Shown: positions 23,675-36,578 of the stretch, one piece after another | Layout of the letters: each line of letters starts with the position of its first letter | Numbering within the stretch: position 1 is the first letter of the stretch | Source of the DNA: Phascolomyces articulosus | Lineage: Eukaryota > Mucoromycota > Mucoromycetes > Mucorales > Lichtheimiaceae | Length of the DNA: 64,000 nucleotides | Direction: 5' to 3' | NCBI GenBank assembly: GCA_025677815.1 | Contig: JAIXMP010000007.1 | Location: 992,001-1,056,000 of the forward strand | The notes under the pieces: model-generated | The model's input: the letters and a program-made list of their open reading frames with translations, nothing else | What the model was told of the DNA's origin: nothing | The model's database searches: none | Program-made: the position numbers and the translations under genes

Positions 23675-26323
23675 AATTAAACGAAACAATAATAATAATG
23701 AAAAAGGAGGTGGGGAATATTAATAGGAAAGAAAAGAGCTTAAATTATTTTGGTTTCTATAAATATTTATTAGACCAAGAATAAAATGCAGAAATGTCAA
23801 AGAGGAAAAAGATTGTTTAAATGGGTAGTGGGTTTAAGGAGAGGATAGAGCTTGTTTCGTTATATGTCTATAGGAGAGAAACCGAACTCTCTTCTCCCGC
23901 ATCTGTTTATTATTGCTGCATGCAACTGACGTATTTCTGTGCTACCATGATTGTTGTATAATACTGATGATGGTACTCGATCCAACAAAATAAGAATTAG
24001 ATGTGTTCATCTACATAGTTTGGAATCTTTCTTCTTTTTTAAAAATAAATGACATTTATTCATGATCTACCATTTGCTATTATCAGTTTACTTTATACGG
24101 TAGATGAATGAAAGAAATAAGCTTATGAACCTTATTTTGAATAAAGTATTGCTTCCTGTTATTGTTATGCATCATTTTAAATTGGGGGAGAGGACGAGTC
24201 CAGATTTTTGGGTCCGTGTAAACAGAATTATGTATTGTAAGAATCAATGCAATTTTCCAATACTCGGATAACGTAAATACAGTTTTTAACTGCAAAATAA
24301 TATTATTTCTCCCATATATGAATATCGACCTTGTTGTGCTTCCTTAGAGAAACTTATAATATAAAATATTCGGTACCATCTTGCAAAGGACTCAAATTCG
24401 ATTCTTAACAACATACATTTGGTTTATAATGTTCGTTGGCATCTTTTATACTAAATACGCACAGCATGATAAAAAAAAAGCAGGAGTGTAAACCAACAAA
24501 TACTTCGTTGTATCTTTATCTATCACATTTTCTTTCAATTATGAAGACTCTGCTATAATTTACAATTGACAAAAATATCATTGATAACGATGAAGAGCAT
24601 TTGCTTTCATTTGAAATTTTGACTTTAGCTATTAAAATGTGACGAATACAGATCCAAACTACGTGATTTTTAATTAATATCAACTACGAGAAAGGGAACA
24701 GGTTCAATGTTTCAAAAAAGCATTCATCGCACTATTTAATATATAATGACTGTAACGATTCAAAGGTTTCTGCTGTGATACATGATACCCTTTGGAAAAG
24801 AACATACTTAACTGGTACTTCAATTGGCTCTTAGCAATTTGTCGAATTTTAGGTATATCATGTATTAAAGGCCATATAAAGTAACATGTATTCATGTGCC
24901 AAAAAGCTATTATAGCTAATTATAATTATTTAAGCATCAAAGAGAAATTTTTTATAATCCCAAGTTGATAGCGCCGGATGGCCGTTGTAAATATGATTTT
25001 TCTTTCATCTGACTAGTATTTACGTTATTCTTCATGTATACAATCCGAATAATCCCATATTCTCCATTCAAGTCTTTATAACCCATTCAATCAGCCCATC
25101 TATCTTAAGATGAAATTGCCACCTTCTGGTACAATTTTTTTTCTTTGGGTATGAAAATAAGCTTTTATGTTTTGGCTTTCACCTTGTCAAATATAATAAG
25201 ATTTAGACCCGCTCATCATATTAATCACCTTGGCTTTTCTCCAACGTGACTACCTTAATGAATTGGTTAAATCGAAAATTTGATCAGAGAACTAATCACT
25301 TGAACTAGTTTACTCCGTATCTATAATTTTTCTTCTCCCGCTTTTCTCCCGTTGTTTTCGAGTTTTTTTTTTTTTCTTCTATCATACTATAAAATCGAAA
25401 GACGACGTGTACTATTTCTCCTCTGCGTTATTGGTATAAGAAGATTTCTGGATAAACGATGAATCGAGAAATTTAAATTATAAAATTACAATAAAAAATC
25501 ACACTAATTCCTATAATTCTGTTTCAACAGATTTCATTCTTCCCCCCCCCAAAAAAAAAAATTCCGGGCTTTTCATCGTCACTTCCTATAAACTGCAATG
25601 GAAGTATCGTAGGACAGCATAACAATGTTATGTCCGGTTTCTAGCGAATATAGCTGTTTTGGCCTAGAAGCACTCTACTACTGCCGACATCCACCGATCT
25701 TATATGATCCCTTTTTTTATGTCAACATCGGATAATACATGTATATATTATATATATGCTCAACATCAGTAGATGAAAATGATGCTATTAGTACGCGAAA
25801 CTAGTGAAGCCAATAAAAAACTATCATCTTAGGCGTTTTGATATAAGTGATCAAAAATGGAAATCTTTGGATCAGTTATCATCATTATTATGTTTTGCTA
25901 TTAATACGGACGTAGGGTCATTGGTAAAACGTATGATTCGTTTGTTGTCGTTGATAAAAACGAACAAGTGAAAGGAAATAAACTAGCGTTGCAAGCAAGT
26001 GAAATACTGTATGTGCACTTTTATTTGTTGTCGATGATTTTGGACGGTTTGTTGTTGGGATGTAAACTTATTATAAACAGAATATATTATCGATAAGATA
26101 AAGCACAAGTTTATGCATGGGAACTTGCATCACCTGAAAAATATGAATGTTACAGATTAAACTCTTGCAGAAAACCAACGATTTCAAGTGTTGTAATAAA
26201 TGAAAGCCCCCATTGAAAAAGTCTTGTTTACATTATTTGTATAACAACAACACAATTGTGTAAATATGGGGATTCATTATTATCACTTGAATTGGCAAGA
26301 CAGAAGGATAGAAGGCAGGAGAG

Positions 26324-26357
26324 AACTGTGCCACCTTTGTTTATTTTTGGCACAGTT
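26324..26357. repeat. Perfect 10-bp inverted repeat
   Basis: AACTGTGCCA at 26324-26333 and TGGCACAGTT at 26348-26357 are perfect reverse complements across a 14-base loop. A hairpin or a protein-binding site is possible; nothing else supports a role. Confidence 0.7.
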
Positions 26358-26732
26358 GCATTATTTCATGCAGCAAAAAGAAAAAAAAAAGGTGGTGTTA
26401 GCCCTCAACATGGACGCATCCATCAACAAGATCATTGTATTTATTTGTAAATAGTTGCCATAACAGTTTTTCATTCGTTACAAAAATAAAAAAGGGTTTT
26501 TTTCTTTAAATAAAAGACGCTTTTGCTTACCAATAAAGGAGTTATTGTTTAGCTAATAATTTTAATATTCGATTTTTTACAGGAAATCTTTTTTCTTCTA
26601 CGTGGGAAAATACATAAAATGATGTATGATTTTTTCAATGTATTGCAAGATGTTCTGTCCGTAAAAAGTATTCATAATTGATAAGGATTTTTTGTGAAGA
26701 TCAGCGGCCTGTTTCGTTTTTTTTTCAGATGC

Positions 26733-26768
26733 GGGTAACCACCAGGCTAAAAAAAAAACTGGTTACCC
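26733..26768. repeat. 9-bp inverted repeat with A-rich loop
   Basis: GGGTAACCA at 26733-26741 pairs with TGGTTACCC at 26760-26768; the loop ends in a run of As. A GGCCTGTTT phrase lies just upstream (26706-26714), as at the repeat in SDR copy 5. Possible transposon remnant. Confidence 0.6.
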
Positions 26769-27837
26769 TGCAGTAATGATTATATATGAACATTCTTATG
26801 TATCATATTAAATGATTATCGATGCATATATTATAGTATCGATGATGTGATGTTTTTTTTCTGTTATCATCATCTTACGTATAATACAACAACATACCAC
26901 TTTTTAAATATTTTAAACTGTCATAGTTATTTGTAATCATATAAAAAAAAGTTTGAGTAAAACCTAATGTAATTTATATATTCTTAATAATTATAATGAA
27001 TCACTTTTATTATTATTTCGTTACGATGGTTACGATGATCATATAAATAAAAAAGAAATCTACATGTGAAAAAAAAAGCACTTTTTCGCATAAGTGATTA
27101 TAATAAAACATGACAATAATAATAATAATAATACAGAATTTACAAAATATAATAATGTCCTGATGACGATGATCTCTCTCTCACACACACGACTTTACTT
27201 TTTATTATTATTATTACCGACATAACCTAAAAAAGACAGAAATTAAAAGAGAGACGAAGTAGGATTCTTTTGCATATTTTAACTTGAAGCAATTCACGAA
27301 AGTTCGCGTTCAATTGTGTTCTTTTGTTGGGGGAGAAAGCATTAAGTATCTAGTTGAGTTATAAAAGATAATCCGTTTAAAAGGAAAGTGTTACAACATG
27401 GTCTCTTCTGTTTCTCGATTGGAGCGGTACTTTTTGTTTTCTTGATGACATCCAGTAATCGGAGAAAACAATCAATTGGCCTGTGCCACCAATACCCCAC
27501 ACGTCGGTGAAAGACAAGGCCTTTCCACTCTTGGGGGAGGGGGTAAAATGAGAAAATGGATGGGGGGGAAAGGGAAGAAGAAGAACAAGAATAGCAGGAG
27601 GGAGAGGGAGAGATGGAGGATACCGGACCAACTTAATCATAAATTCACAGAAACATTGAGAAGTTTAACAAATGTTATCCGACAATAACAGCCAAAAAAA
27701 TCAATAAAAAAGCAAATAAGGCACGCTTCCATTTCACTTCTTCTTTTCCTTCTTCCTCTTATCTTATCCTCCCCTTCTTCTTTTCATTATATACTCCATT
27801 ATAATAAATACTTCCGAAATAAATATATCATATCATT

Positions 27838-28604
27838 ATGGCTGTCACTAACTCTGTTCAATCTGAAACCAAGCCTACCCACCCTGGTTACTTTCGTATT
27901 GTCCGTCAAGGAACACCAGAACAATATTGCTCCAAGTTGATTGCTGAACGTGACTATCCCAAGGAATCCGTCATTGCTGAACTCAAGGGCTTGACTCCCG
28001 GTCCTAAGCGTTATTCTTCCGTTCAAATCTCAAAGACTGAACATATCGAACTTAACAGTGACTTGGTATTTATGAACCACTCCTGCGATCCTTCTACTCA
28101 TATGGATACTGATGGTATGGCTGTTCGTGCTCTCAAGGATATCAAGAATGGTGATGAATTGACCTTTTTCTATCCTTCTACTGAATGGGATATGGGTAAT
28201 TATTATTATAAGGACTTTTTTTTTGGTGAACAATTTTAGGATGTAAAAGGGATATATAAACGCGAATGAATAAGAAATCAGGGAGAGAATATTATAAGCA
28301 TTATTACATATCATAAACGAACCAACAACCAATATATATATATATATATATATAAACTGATCGCGCCATTTTGTATTTGTATTTAGCACAACCTTTTGAT
28401 TGTTGGTGTGGTGCTTCTCAGGTAAAATTGAAATTACCATGTTATATAAATAAACATTACGATTTGACTAATGGATTTTTATTATAATAATAGTGCGTCA
28501 AGCAAGTAACAGGTGCCAAGCACTTATCTACTGAAACATTGAACAACTTTGTTCTTGTTGATCATATCAAGGAACTTGTTGCTGAACGCGATCAACAAGC
28601 GTAA
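27838..28604 (+). CDS. Small SET-domain protein (putative lysine methyltransferase)
   Basis: A 167-residue SET-domain protein without other domains. Exons: 27838-28195, 28387-28421 (35 nt), 28494-28604. Seen: ITKTEHIELNSDLVFMNHSC-type core with the NHSCDPS motif near residue 80, ELTFFYPSTEW (SET tyrosine region), then a compact post-SET-like cluster FDCWCGASQC, which is encoded across the 35-nt middle exon and the third exon. SET proteins transfer methyl groups from S-adenosylmethionine to lysines, and the NHSC block binds the cofactor. The pre-SET and other targeting domains are absent, so histone specificity cannot be assumed. The ATG follows a pyrimidine-rich stretch. Confidence 0.85.
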
Positions 28605-30527
28605 ACTTTTCTTCATTTTTTTTTATGTTTATTCAATATATAAAAAACAATAACAAAAAAAAAGCAATAAAATATTTCAAAAAGTAAAAAAATCGATATT
28701 GTCTTTTTATGATTCGCAGGTCGAAAAGAAACTAGTCTTGTTTTATAATTCTTGTTGGTTTTCACTTATTTTTCTTTGGATTATAATCATGATAGTGTTA
28801 GTATGACTATAGAATTTATATACAAGTATATGATGTATAATTTTTAGAAAGCCACAAATCAAAGATTTCCTCTGGATATAGGTCACTTCCTCAATGATGA
28901 TGATGCTATATATGTGTGTGGTGTAACATTAAATATCCAGTCTTATTTATCCAATTGCCCATTTTTTTATTTATAAACGTTGACGTCATGGAAACAACAA
29001 CCATGGAAACATCTGCATAAAATACTATTCTCTGTTTATTAAGTGACAATTTTGACATTCCAGCATTATCATTATCATTATCATTATTTATTAATATTTT
29101 TATAGAAAAATAGTGATTTCATTTTGATATATTGTATATATAATAAGTGACATGTTGTTCAAATGTGGTGGGTGCGGTGCGGTCATAGAATCCCAAAATG
29201 CCGGGTTCGTGTAACTTGGACTACTTCTGGGTTAACAAGAATTTCTTGGAAGGCAAAAATATTAAAGCCCCCGTCAAAATTTGACTGGGGTTAACAACAA
29301 AGTGGTACAGAATGAATCAACATGTCAGTTTTGACCTATATAATAGCCCATCATCTTCATTATTAGGTTATTATATATCATGCTGTTGAATGAATGAGAA
29401 GAATTATAATAATAATACTAATTAAAATTAAAATTACACACAACTTATCTACACCGATCTGCTTATGTAGGTTCAACTGTCTAATCTATTATAATTTAAT
29501 AAACATAATATTATTTCTATATAACGATGATAACTCAATGCATATTGTTGAAAAGTACAAAGATGACTTCCATTTCGTTAAATTTCTATGCCTCAAAATA
29601 TATAAGGATCAGTCGCCAAAGAAAAATAAAGTATATGTGCTTTTTTCATCCAAACCATTATAGCTATGTAAATTTATTCCTTTGAGCGCGAAAAGAGTTA
29701 TATGGCAAGGTTTAGATGATGTTACTATCTTTGGATTATGCATATGCACATACATGATGCAACATCAACTTGCTAAGCATATATACTATCTATATCAAAT
29801 CAAATCAAATAGGAGTATTCTCTCTAATGGTTTAATATTTACCCTTTAGTTTTGCAAGTAACAGTCTTTATTATGATTCTTTTTTTTGGTATTATTCACA
29901 TCATCATAGTTATTTGTTTTCTCATATATATAATATCATAGTAGATTAATACAGTTTTTATATTTGTTAGGATATAAACCATGTATAACATTATACTAAA
30001 TTGATAATATACTATTTTAAAGTTTCTGGTATATATAATTTAGTACATTCTTTAACTGGTCACAAGCTGCATCATGTCTTGGGACAAATATATATTTATA
30101 TAAAAAACAAATCAGCTCACGCTCGGATAGAGATACAAATATGGTTTGCGTAATATTGTCTTTGTGCATTTATACCACGTTTATTACTTTTGGTGTTCGT
30201 ACGTTGTGTTTTTATTTATTATTATTATTCACTACTGATTGGAAAATAGATATCGTGTTTTCTTTTGCATGCATACATGATGTAAGTAAATAACGGACCT
30301 CTTCCTACTATTTTTGTAAGGGAGACCCTTAATAACCATCCTGCTTTTTTTATTTCACCAAGTAAAAAGGGTATAAATACAACATGGGAGAAAATATCGG
30401 ACAAGTTGAAAAAAAATATCTATCCCTCGCTTCTTTTTCTTTTAGATATAAATAATAATAGCACTGTAATAGTACCTTTAGTTCTTTTTTTTAAGAAAAA
30501 ACCATCCAAGTATATATTTATAAAAAA
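28605..30527. other. Intergenic spacer, SET gene to transporter
   Basis: AT-rich. Near 29,265-29,290 there is an imperfect palindrome around CCCCGTCAAAATTTGACTGG. An open stretch at 29,394-29,663 has no family signature. No gene called. Confidence 0.6.
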
Positions 30528-32134
30528 ATGGCAGATCCCTCTTCCTTTACAGGTATAGAATCACGAAAATATTAACGAAACGAAAGAAAAATAGTACGAA
30601 ATCTGAAGCAAAAAAAAAAAAAGACTTACATCAAATATATAGAATTAGGGCTCCCTGAAAAGAGTAAATATGGAAACATTGATTGTGATCGATCGAACGC
30701 TGGTAGTTCGCTTTACGCATATTTTAATATTGTATGTGCTGTATGTGGTATTGGCATGCTGGGTTTGCCTCAAGCTTTATCACGTGGTGGATGGGCAGCT
30801 CTTGCGCTTTTATTGTTTGCTTGGTGGATGGCAACAGTAAGTATTATTATTATTATTATTTTGGTATACGACAGAAGAGCTAATCATGCATAAGCTATAT
30901 GAAATCAAAATGACTAATGAAAATTTATACATTTATTTTCCTTAGTATTGTTCTATTATCCTCATTAAATGCTTATACTCTCCACGAAATCAAGAAACAC
31001 GACTTTCTTCATTTACAGCTGTAGCTGAGGATGCGTTTGGTAAAGTGGGTGGCTGGGTCTTATTCTTTTTCCAAGCTTGGATTGTTCTTGGTGGTCCTAT
31101 TTTATTTTTTGTCCTTTGTGGAACCAGTATGAATGAATGTAAGTTAATACATATGTACTAATTAATTTATTTGGACCAGATAAGAAAAAAGACATACGGT
31201 ATACGTAGTATCTAAAATCTTACGTAGCTAATAATAACTGTAAAAAATCTTATATTTTATAGTGTGTCGAGGTACAGCAGGCGAGATTGGCGTTGTTCCG
31301 TGGATAATTGTGTTCTGTGTCGTCGTTGCAATTCCATTCATTTTTTTCAAGAGTATGAAAGACATGGGTTGGACGAGCATTTTTGGAGCAGTTGCTATTA
31401 TTGTGATTACCGTTATCTGTATTGTTATGGCAGGAATTGATAGCCCAAATGTTACACAATACGTCACTCATAACAATATTATCTGGGAAGGTTATCCTAT
31501 TGCATTATCAACAATTGCACTTAGTTGTGGAGCCAATGTTCTTTATCCATCTATTGAAGCATCAATGAAGAAACCGCAAGATTGGTCTTATACAATTGCT
31601 ACCGCCCTTACCACTTGTGTATTGCTTTATATTATGGTGGCTGTTGCTGGTTATTACGTATATGGTGACACTATCTTCAATCCTATGTATTACAGCATCC
31701 CAAACGGAGTTCCTCGTATATTCTGCATAACGCTTATGGTTATCAATACCACTGTATCTGCACCTATCTATTTAATGTCATTCACAATAGAATGTGAAGA
31801 AATGATGAATATCACGATCGAACGATGGGGTCCTACAGGTGAATTTATGATGCGAGCTGGTTTCCGAACGCTTACTGTGATGTTCTGTGGAATTATCGGT
31901 TGTGTGGTTCCATTCTTTGATAATCTTATGTCACTGTTTGGAGCCCTTGGATTTTGCTCCACCACGTTTATTTTTCCGGTGCTTTGTTACTGGCGATTAA
32001 CTGGCTTTCGTAATAAGCCAATTTATGAATTGGCTTGGAACTTTTTGATTATTATGTTCGGAACGATGGGCATGATATTTGGTAGTTGGTTTTCAGTTCA
32101 AGATCTTATTGCTGCTTTTCAAAACAATGCGTAA
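30528..32134 (+). CDS. Amino-acid transporter, AAAP/AVT family
   Basis: A polytopic membrane protein of 427 residues from the amino acid/auxin permease superfamily; in fungi such AVT-type proteins mostly move amino acids across the vacuolar membrane. Exons: 30528-30552 (25 nt), 30643-30836, 30946-31138, 31263-32134. The first membrane segment carries the family signature NIVCAVCGIGMLGLPQALSR. About ten further hydrophobic segments follow, for example WIIVFCVVVAIPFIFF, IFGAVAIIVITVICIVM, TALTTCVLLYIMVAVAGYYV and FGTMGMIFGSWF. The N-terminal tail is only about 25 residues, much shorter than in yeast Avt1. Substrate and direction cannot be read from the sequence. Confidence 0.88.
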
Positions 32135-34071
32135 TTTTATATAACAGTGTATTATTATTTATATAGCTATATATTCAAAACACTTCTTAATCCATATATC
32201 TTCTATCAAAATATATAATTATATCACTTAGACAGCAACATTCCTCCATAGTTTTTTATTTATTTATTTTCAACTCCCTCTATTACCATCATTACCCATT
32301 CTCAGACATACTCTTCTTTCTCTCCCAATCCTTTTGTATTTGCTATTCTTTCTTCCTTACAAAAATTATTCACTATTGTTCGTGTTTTTTTTTTAAAAAA
32401 AAAAACAAAATTGTGAATGCTCTTGATTATTGTTCATCTGAGCAACTGATCTTTTTTCTCTTGTACAATAAAATTATAAATGAAAATCCAACTAAGAATA
32501 TGATTCTTTATAGAACTAAAAGATGCCATAATGACGAACCTTTATTTAGAAGAGGTTGTGTTTAAGCTGTCCAATTTTACAGATGCGTAGTAAAATTTAA
32601 TCTAATTCATCTGCTTAATTTTTTTTTGGATAACCCTCTAAACCTTTTGGTTCTTCAAGCTAAAGGAAACATGGTGTTGATTATGAATTGATAGCTAATT
32701 TGTTTTTATATATACCAATGAATATATAATATGAAAAAACATCAACAAAACAAGGCTAATGATGTATTATAAACAACAACAACGTCATCATCATCATCAA
32801 AAGTAATCACAACACAAACTAGCAAATAATCAACCACGATAGCAACAAATTTATAAACAGGGCCTGGTATCAAAATGTTAATATATCTAATGAACTTATT
32901 TCGATAAAATTATAAAGTGGCTTCGATTTAAATTGGCTCAAGAGCTACTTTCGCTCAAATCAAAAATAAAATATATATGAATCTCAAGAAGATAGAAATA
33001 CAAAGCAACAATATTACCGTTAGAAATAACATCGACCGGACAGCATCTTAATACAACCAAAAATAAAAATAACAAATGAGAATGTAATTTAATTTTTCTA
33101 CAATAGATGTTGCTGAAGCTCTGGTTACTTAAAATACTATTTTTGTCAATATACCCCCAATCATATAGTGATATACGGATGGCTTTCTATTTGTTTCTCT
33201 TGAGGAAGATACGAAAGGCAGAAAATTGAATTCTTTATTAATATTGTAAATTTCCATGCTCAACGTAAAAAGCATTTAGTGTTTAAAAATATGTAGCGAA
33301 AACAAAATAAGGCAATTAATTTTCAAGTGGATAATAGAGAATTTTGACTGAACCGTAATAATTTCTATCGTTATTTTGTATAAGACTGAGATACTGTAGC
33401 AAAAGCTGTGCTTAATATACTTGATAAAAAGAGGAACAAAATATTATATGTCGTATATGCAACTTGGTTCTACTTCCATGGTATATGAAACCAGAGTCGA
33501 TAAGTAGTTTCCAGTTGTAAATCTTGTGAAAATATCATTTTCTATAACTAAATGTTTGTTTGTGGTATAATATTATATCGACAACACAAAGCTAAAAGTA
33601 AGTAATAAGTAATTCATGAACAAAGTATAGCACCTCAAATATGGACATCAGGTGATAAACTTATTACGCTTAGCGAGGAGAGATCTATATTCACAATAAC
33701 CAAAACGAGAAGTCCGACCTCTCCAATGAAATTCGCATTTGATAACGTTATGAATCATGAACCATCAACAAAGCATTCAAGCATAAGTGAAATAAATATT
33801 TGAAGTAATAGTATCTTCTATATATAAAAAACCCTTTGGTTATAGGCAAATCATCTAAGGAAGGTAAAGAATAAAAATGATGATATGAGTATAATAAAAA
33901 TATACAAATTTATGCAGTTTGGATGACTCACTCTGTCGTTAACTAGTAGGTGACTGTCGATCTTTGGTTGTACTGATAACTGATCGGGCTTGGATTTTTT
34001 TGATGGAAAGATATTTTCTGACAGATTCCTCTCTCTCCTTTTTTTTTTTTTTTTCAATAAAATAATAAACT
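32135..34071. other. Intergenic spacer, transporter to chorismate synthase
   Basis: AT-rich 1.9 kb. A poly-T run at 34,038-34,053 lies just upstream of the chorismate synthase ATG. No gene seen. Confidence 0.6.
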
Positions 34072-35520
34072 ATGAGCAGTTTCGGTAAACTCTTTCGTGT
34101 TACAACCTATGGTGAATCGCATTGTAAAGGTGTAGGTGCCATTGTCGATGGTGTTCCACCAGGAATGCAATTGACCGAAGATCATATCCAACCCCAACTT
34201 TCTCGTAGAAGACCAGGTCAAAGCAAGTTGACAACACCGGTAATAATAATAACACGAGTTCTATGGTCTATGATATCTGTTTTATTCTAAAAAAAAACTT
34301 AATGTTACTTTAGCGCAATGAAAAAGATAAGGTAACAATCATGTCTGGTACAGAATATGGCATTACTCTCGGCACACCAATCGGTCTCCAAGTACCCAAC
34401 TTGGATCAACGCCCACACGATTATAGCGAAACCGACGTTTATCCTCGACCCTCCCATGCCGATTACACATACCTTGAAAAATACGGTGTCAAGGCTTCGT
34501 CTGGTGGTGGTCGTGCTTCTGCTCGTGAAACCATTGGCCGTGTAGCTGCTGGTGCTATTGCTGAAAAATATCTCAAGGAAGCCTATGGTGTTGAGATTGT
34601 TGCATTTGTATCCAGTGTTGGTAAAGTAGCTATGCCATTTATCCACGAATTGGAAGATACCGAGAGTGTCAAGCCAGAATTTTATGACTTTTTAAATACC
34701 ATTTCCCGTGAAGCTGTCGATGAGGATATTACTCGATGTCCTGATGCTACAACTGCTGAAGCTATGAAGGAGGTATAATATATATGGGATAAAAAGGATG
34801 GTCTACTATCTATATATAATGGAAAACTAAGTGACTATTGATGGGGGTGGGTTATATTAGGTTATCACAAAGAAGTCCGAGGAAAAGGACTCGATCGGTG
34901 GTACTGTCACTTGTGTGATCCGTAACTGCCCAATTGGTCTTGGTGAACCATGCTTTGACAAATTGGAAGCCTTGTTGGCACATGCTATGTTGTCGATCCC
35001 TGCTACAAAAGGTTTTGAATTTGGTTCAGGCTTCAATGGTACACGTATGGCTGGTCATGTTCACAATGATCCTTTTATCCGTTTGGAAAGTGGTCGTTTC
35101 GGTACAAAGACAAACTACTCTGGTGGTGTACAAGGTGGTATTTCCAATGGTGAAAACATTTACTTCCGAGTGGCATTCAAACCCCCAGCTACTATTTCCA
35201 AAGATCAACAAACTACTTCGTATGATGGTGTGTTTGGTACGTTGGCAGCTCGTGGTCGTCATGATCCATGCGTTGTCCCAAGAGCAGTTCCCATTGTTGA
35301 AGCCATGGCTTCACTTGTAATCATGGAGTAAGTTTTTGACTTTTAATGAATTGATTTTGTAATATGATGAGAGTAGTGATGATTAAAGAAATGAACCTGA
35401 CCATATACGCCGTTTTATAGTCTTGCACTTCAACAAGAATCACGTAAGGCTGCATTTGCACGTCTACCATCTGTCGATATTCACCATTCACTTCTTGGCA
35501 AGCCGCCAGCTAGCCAATAA
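34072..35520 (+). CDS. ARO2: Chorismate synthase
   Basis: Catalyses the last shikimate-pathway step, converting 5-enolpyruvylshikimate-3-phosphate to chorismate with reduced FMN; the fungal enzymes also reduce the flavin themselves. The model has 397 residues. Exons: 34072-34239, 34314-34772, 34861-35327, 35421-35520. The three family signatures are visible: [18 protein letters not shown] near residue 14, the [20 protein letters not shown] block, and [20 protein letters not shown] near the C-terminus. [18 protein letters not shown] is also present. Length and order match the family. A poly-T tract precedes the ATG. No other aromatic-pathway gene lies nearby. Confidence 0.98.
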
Positions 35521-36578
35521 ATCATTTAATAATATTTTTTACTTTATGGAGATTATATGTGTATAAATCATTCCCTATTTACTAGACAGGCTTGTTTTGA
35601 ACTTAAAACAATTATTTTTGATTAGTGCAATTTAACAAAAAAAAAAAAAGCAAGACATAAAAAACAAACAAAAATCTATTATATATTGTTATTTGTATTG
35701 GCTAGGATTTAACAAGGGCGAGCAATTGCTGAAGTTTTCATTTAATACTTTAGAGTTCATTGCCATGATCTATCTTTAATGTATATATATAGTAGTTAGA
35801 ACCTTAATATAGCAACAAAGGGGTTTCTGGGGTTAGCTATGCCAGTAATTTGACTATCTTTGTAAATTTATCCAGCGGGGGAGGAAGGGAGATGTGTTTG
35901 TTAGAAAACTTCTAATAATTCTATCAAAAATATGCGTATAAGAACAAGTTTATAGCAATATAGCAGTCTTGTAAGAGGACTGTATTTATAAATGTTATTC
36001 TATTCAGATATATATATATATTATGTATAATCCTTTTTATTATGATATCAATTAGAATTTCATATATGTATTGTATACAAATATAACAAATATTCATCCT
36101 AATTAAACAGATTATATAATGAGAGAAAAAGAAAAAGAAGAAAAGAAGATGTATCATAATAACAATTTAGAGTTAATGTGTATGATTGCTTGTCTAGATA
36201 AGTAAACCCTAACAAGAACATTTTTTTATGCAGGGTATAAAAAAGAAAGATTAGACTCTCTTCATTCTCTTGATAGCTTGCAATGAAAGGATCCAGACAA
36301 AGGTAAGTGAATTTTTTTTAACTTGTCACTGCGAAACGCGTGCATTTCTTTGAACCCTAGAAAAGAGATAGAGGGAGAAACACGCCTCTTTGGGTTTACC
36401 ATGTACCTCCTTTTTTTTTGTTGCTTTGGAATGCAAATTTTTTGCAGGTGACATTTATTTTTAAACACACATTTATAGGCACGATATATACGACACATCA
36501 TCAACAGCAAGAACTGGCCACAATATTATTTTTCTTCTTTTTTTCTCCCTCTCAACTGCTTTTTATTTATATAAGACA
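35521..36578. other. Intergenic spacer, ARO2 to PX-PB1 gene
   Basis: AT-rich; the last 60 bases are pyrimidine-rich with a TATATAAG directly before the next ATG. No gene seen. Confidence 0.55.

Larger units (their letters stand above)
23675..27837. other. Largest gene-free region (4.2 kb), between divergent genes
   Basis: No convincing gene on either strand. It holds the two short inverted repeats at 26324-26357 and 26733-26768, a C/A-tract junction near 25,540-25,560, and a pyrimidine-rich stretch just before the SET gene (about 27,735-27,785). The latter is likely core promoter or 5' UTR. Confidence 0.6.

Noticed and set aside
26256..26454. Two overlapping open frames in the gene desert
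   Set aside because: They lie over the inverted repeat and an A-rich tract, and show no recognisable domain.
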